DNA of 6,770 nucleotides from Psychromonas sp. (GTDB lineage Bacteria > Pseudomonadota > Gammaproteobacteria > Enterobacterales > Psychromonadaceae): assembly GCA_023145575.1 (NCBI GenBank), contig JAGLDN010000012.1, positions 1 through 6,770 on the forward strand, in the 5' to 3' direction. Below, piece by piece: positions 5,889 to 6,770 of the stretch. Within the stretch, counting starts at the first letter, position 1. Every line of letters begins with the position of its first letter. A program made the position numbers and the translations under genes. Under the pieces are notes generated by a model, which saw only the letters and a program-made list of their open reading frames with translations, was not told where the DNA came from and searched no databases.

Positions 5889-6527
5889 TTATGCTTTAAC
5901 AGCAGGTTTAATGATAACGTTTCCATTTTTCGCACCAGCCACTGCTCCTTTAATGAGCAGTAGGTTGCGTTTAACGTCTACGCGTACAACTTCAAGGTTT
6001 TGAGTCGTAATACGCCCATCCCCCATGTGACCAGACATTTTTTTGCCTTTAAAGACTCGACCTGGTGTTTGACACATACCAATCGAACCATTGGATCGAT
6101 GTGATAATGAATTCCCGTGAGTCGCATCTTGCATCGAAAAGTTCCAGCGTTTTATACCACCTTGGAAGCCTTTACCTTTAGACCGACCTGTAACATCTAC
6201 TTTCTTTATTTCGTTGAAAAGCTCAACACTTAGCTCACCACCAACTTTGATATCTGCACCCTCATCTTCTTTTAGACGAAATTCCCAAAGACCGCGACCA
6301 GCTTCAACCCCTGCCTTCGCAAAGTGCCCAGCTTCAGGTTTCTTCACATGGCTTGCTTTTTTAGTGCCAGCTGTTACTTGAATAGCTTGATAGCCATCAA
6401 TTTCAAGTGTTTTTACTTGAGTAACACGGTTTGGCGTACATTCAAGCACTGTAACTGGAATAGAAACACCATCCTCTGTGAAGATACGAGTCATTCCAAT
6501 TTTACGACCTACTAAACCGATTGACAT
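5889..6527 (-). CDS. rplC: 50S ribosomal protein L3
   Basis: L3 is an early 50S assembly protein whose long loop reaches towards the peptidyl transferase centre. The frame encodes 212 residues (E. coli 209), beginning MSIGLVGRKIGMTRIFTEDG and ending IIKPAVKA. The start is an ATG six bases after AGAGGT, a strong ribosome binding site. The conserved block KGKGFQGGIKRWNF lies at about residues 117-130 and DATHGNSLSHR at 134-144. Gln153 in the CQTPGRVFKGKK block matches E. coli Gln150, the residue methylated by PrmB, but the two residues before it are Met-Cys instead of the E. coli Gln-Asn. Second gene of the S10 operon, 14 bases before rplD. Confidence 0.99.
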   Translation of the reverse strand: MSIGLVGRKIGMTRIFTEDGVSIPVTVLECTPNRVTQVKTLEIDGYQAIQVTAGTKKASHVKKPEAGHFAKAGVEAGRGLWEFRLKEDEGADIKVGGELSVELFNEIKKVDVTGRSKGKGFQGGIKRWNFSMQDATHGNSLSHRSNGSIGMCQTPGRVFKGKKMSGHMGDGRITTQNLEVVRVDVKRNLLLIKGAVAGAKNGNVIIKPAVKA

Positions 6528-6546
6528 TGTAATACCTCTATTTCCA

Positions 6547-6770
6547 TTAACCTAGCCTGATTTGAACGTCAACGCCAGCTGCTAAATCCAACTTCATAAG
6601 TGCATCAACCGTTTTTTCAGTTGGCTCTACGATATCGATTAAGCGTTTGTGTGTTCGGATCTCATACTGATCACGAGCATCTTTGTTTACATGTGGTGAT
6701 ATTAGTATTGTGAAACACTCTTTACGAGTCGGTAGTGGGATAGGTCCACGTACCTGAGCACCTGTGCGCT
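6547..6770 (-). CDS. rpsJ: 30S ribosomal protein S10 (NusE), 5' end missing
   Basis: S10 sits in the 30S head and, as NusE with NusB, is part of the antitermination complex on rRNA operons. The window holds 73 codons and a TAA stop, matching residues 31-103 of the 103-residue E. coli protein, so about 30 N-terminal codons lie beyond the right edge. Recognisable pieces are RTGAQVRGPIPLPTRK at the cut end, SPHVNKDARDQYEIRTH in the middle and AGVDVQIRLG at the C terminus. The valine of SPHVNKD, equivalent to E. coli Val57 where tetracycline-class resistance changes occur, is wild type. One oddity is Cys in RKECFT where E. coli has Arg48. It is the first gene of the S10 operon; the rplC start follows 19 bases after its stop. 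Confidence 0.98.
   Translation of the reverse strand, partial: RTGAQVRGPIPLPTRKECFTILISPHVNKDARDQYEIRTHKRLIDIVEPTEKTVDALMKLDLAAGVDVQIRLG

Noticed and set aside
1..6770. Mobile elements, CRISPR arrays, tRNA genes, defence or toxin genes, and frameshifted genes.
   Set aside because: The window is an unbroken, standard S10-spc gene series; nothing of these kinds was visible on either strand.

Overview
The window is a single block of ribosomal protein genes, all read from the minus strand, in the order of the bacterial S10 and spc operons: rpsJ (5' end cut by the right edge), rplC, rplD, rplW, rplB, rpsS, rplV, rpsC, rplP, rpmC, rpsQ, a 334-base gap, then rplN, rplX, rplE, rpsN and the first codons of rpsH (cut by the left edge). 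Gene order and protein sequences point to a gammaproteobacterium of moderately low GC (about 40% by eye). Every protein aligns by memory with its E. coli counterpart almost without gaps, S14 is the long zinc-free type, and L2, L4, L16, L24, L5, L29 and S14 have exactly the E. coli length. The form of L3 (two extra residues at the N terminus, then IGLVGRK) leans towards the Pseudomonadales/Oceanospirillales side rather than enterics, but the genus cannot be named from this.

Right part (6770 to 1944, read leftwards) is the S10 operon. The genes are packed with gaps of at most about 21 bases. There is one 4-base ATGA overlap (rplD/rplW) and two TAATG junctions (rplP/rpmC, rpmC/rpsQ), so the proteins are probably made by coupled translation from one transcript. 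Its promoter and the L4-responsive leader lie outside the window, upstream of rpsJ.

The gap at 1610-1943 is the operon boundary. It holds a hairpin terminator just after rpsQ, then an extended -10 promoter (TGGTATATT) with a second, more conventional promoter candidate 40 bases further on. A leader of roughly 200-235 nucleotides before rplN follows. This is the only non-coding stretch of any size.

Left part (1609 to 1) is the start of the spc operon: rplN, rplX, rplE, rpsN, rpsH. In E. coli this unit is repressed by S8 acting near the start of rplE; a hairpin that places the rplE AUG in its loop is visible here.

Together the gene products build the polypeptide exit region (L22, L23, L24, L29, L4), the peptidyl transferase surroundings (L2, L3, L4, L16), the central protuberance (L5), the intersubunit face (L14), and the 30S head and body (S3, S10, S14, S19, S17, S8). 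S10 also acts in transcription antitermination as NusE. I see no mobile element, CRISPR, tRNA, toxin or defence gene, and no sign of an undescribed system. The points worth checking are confined to the operon boundary, the rplE start and a few unusual residues.
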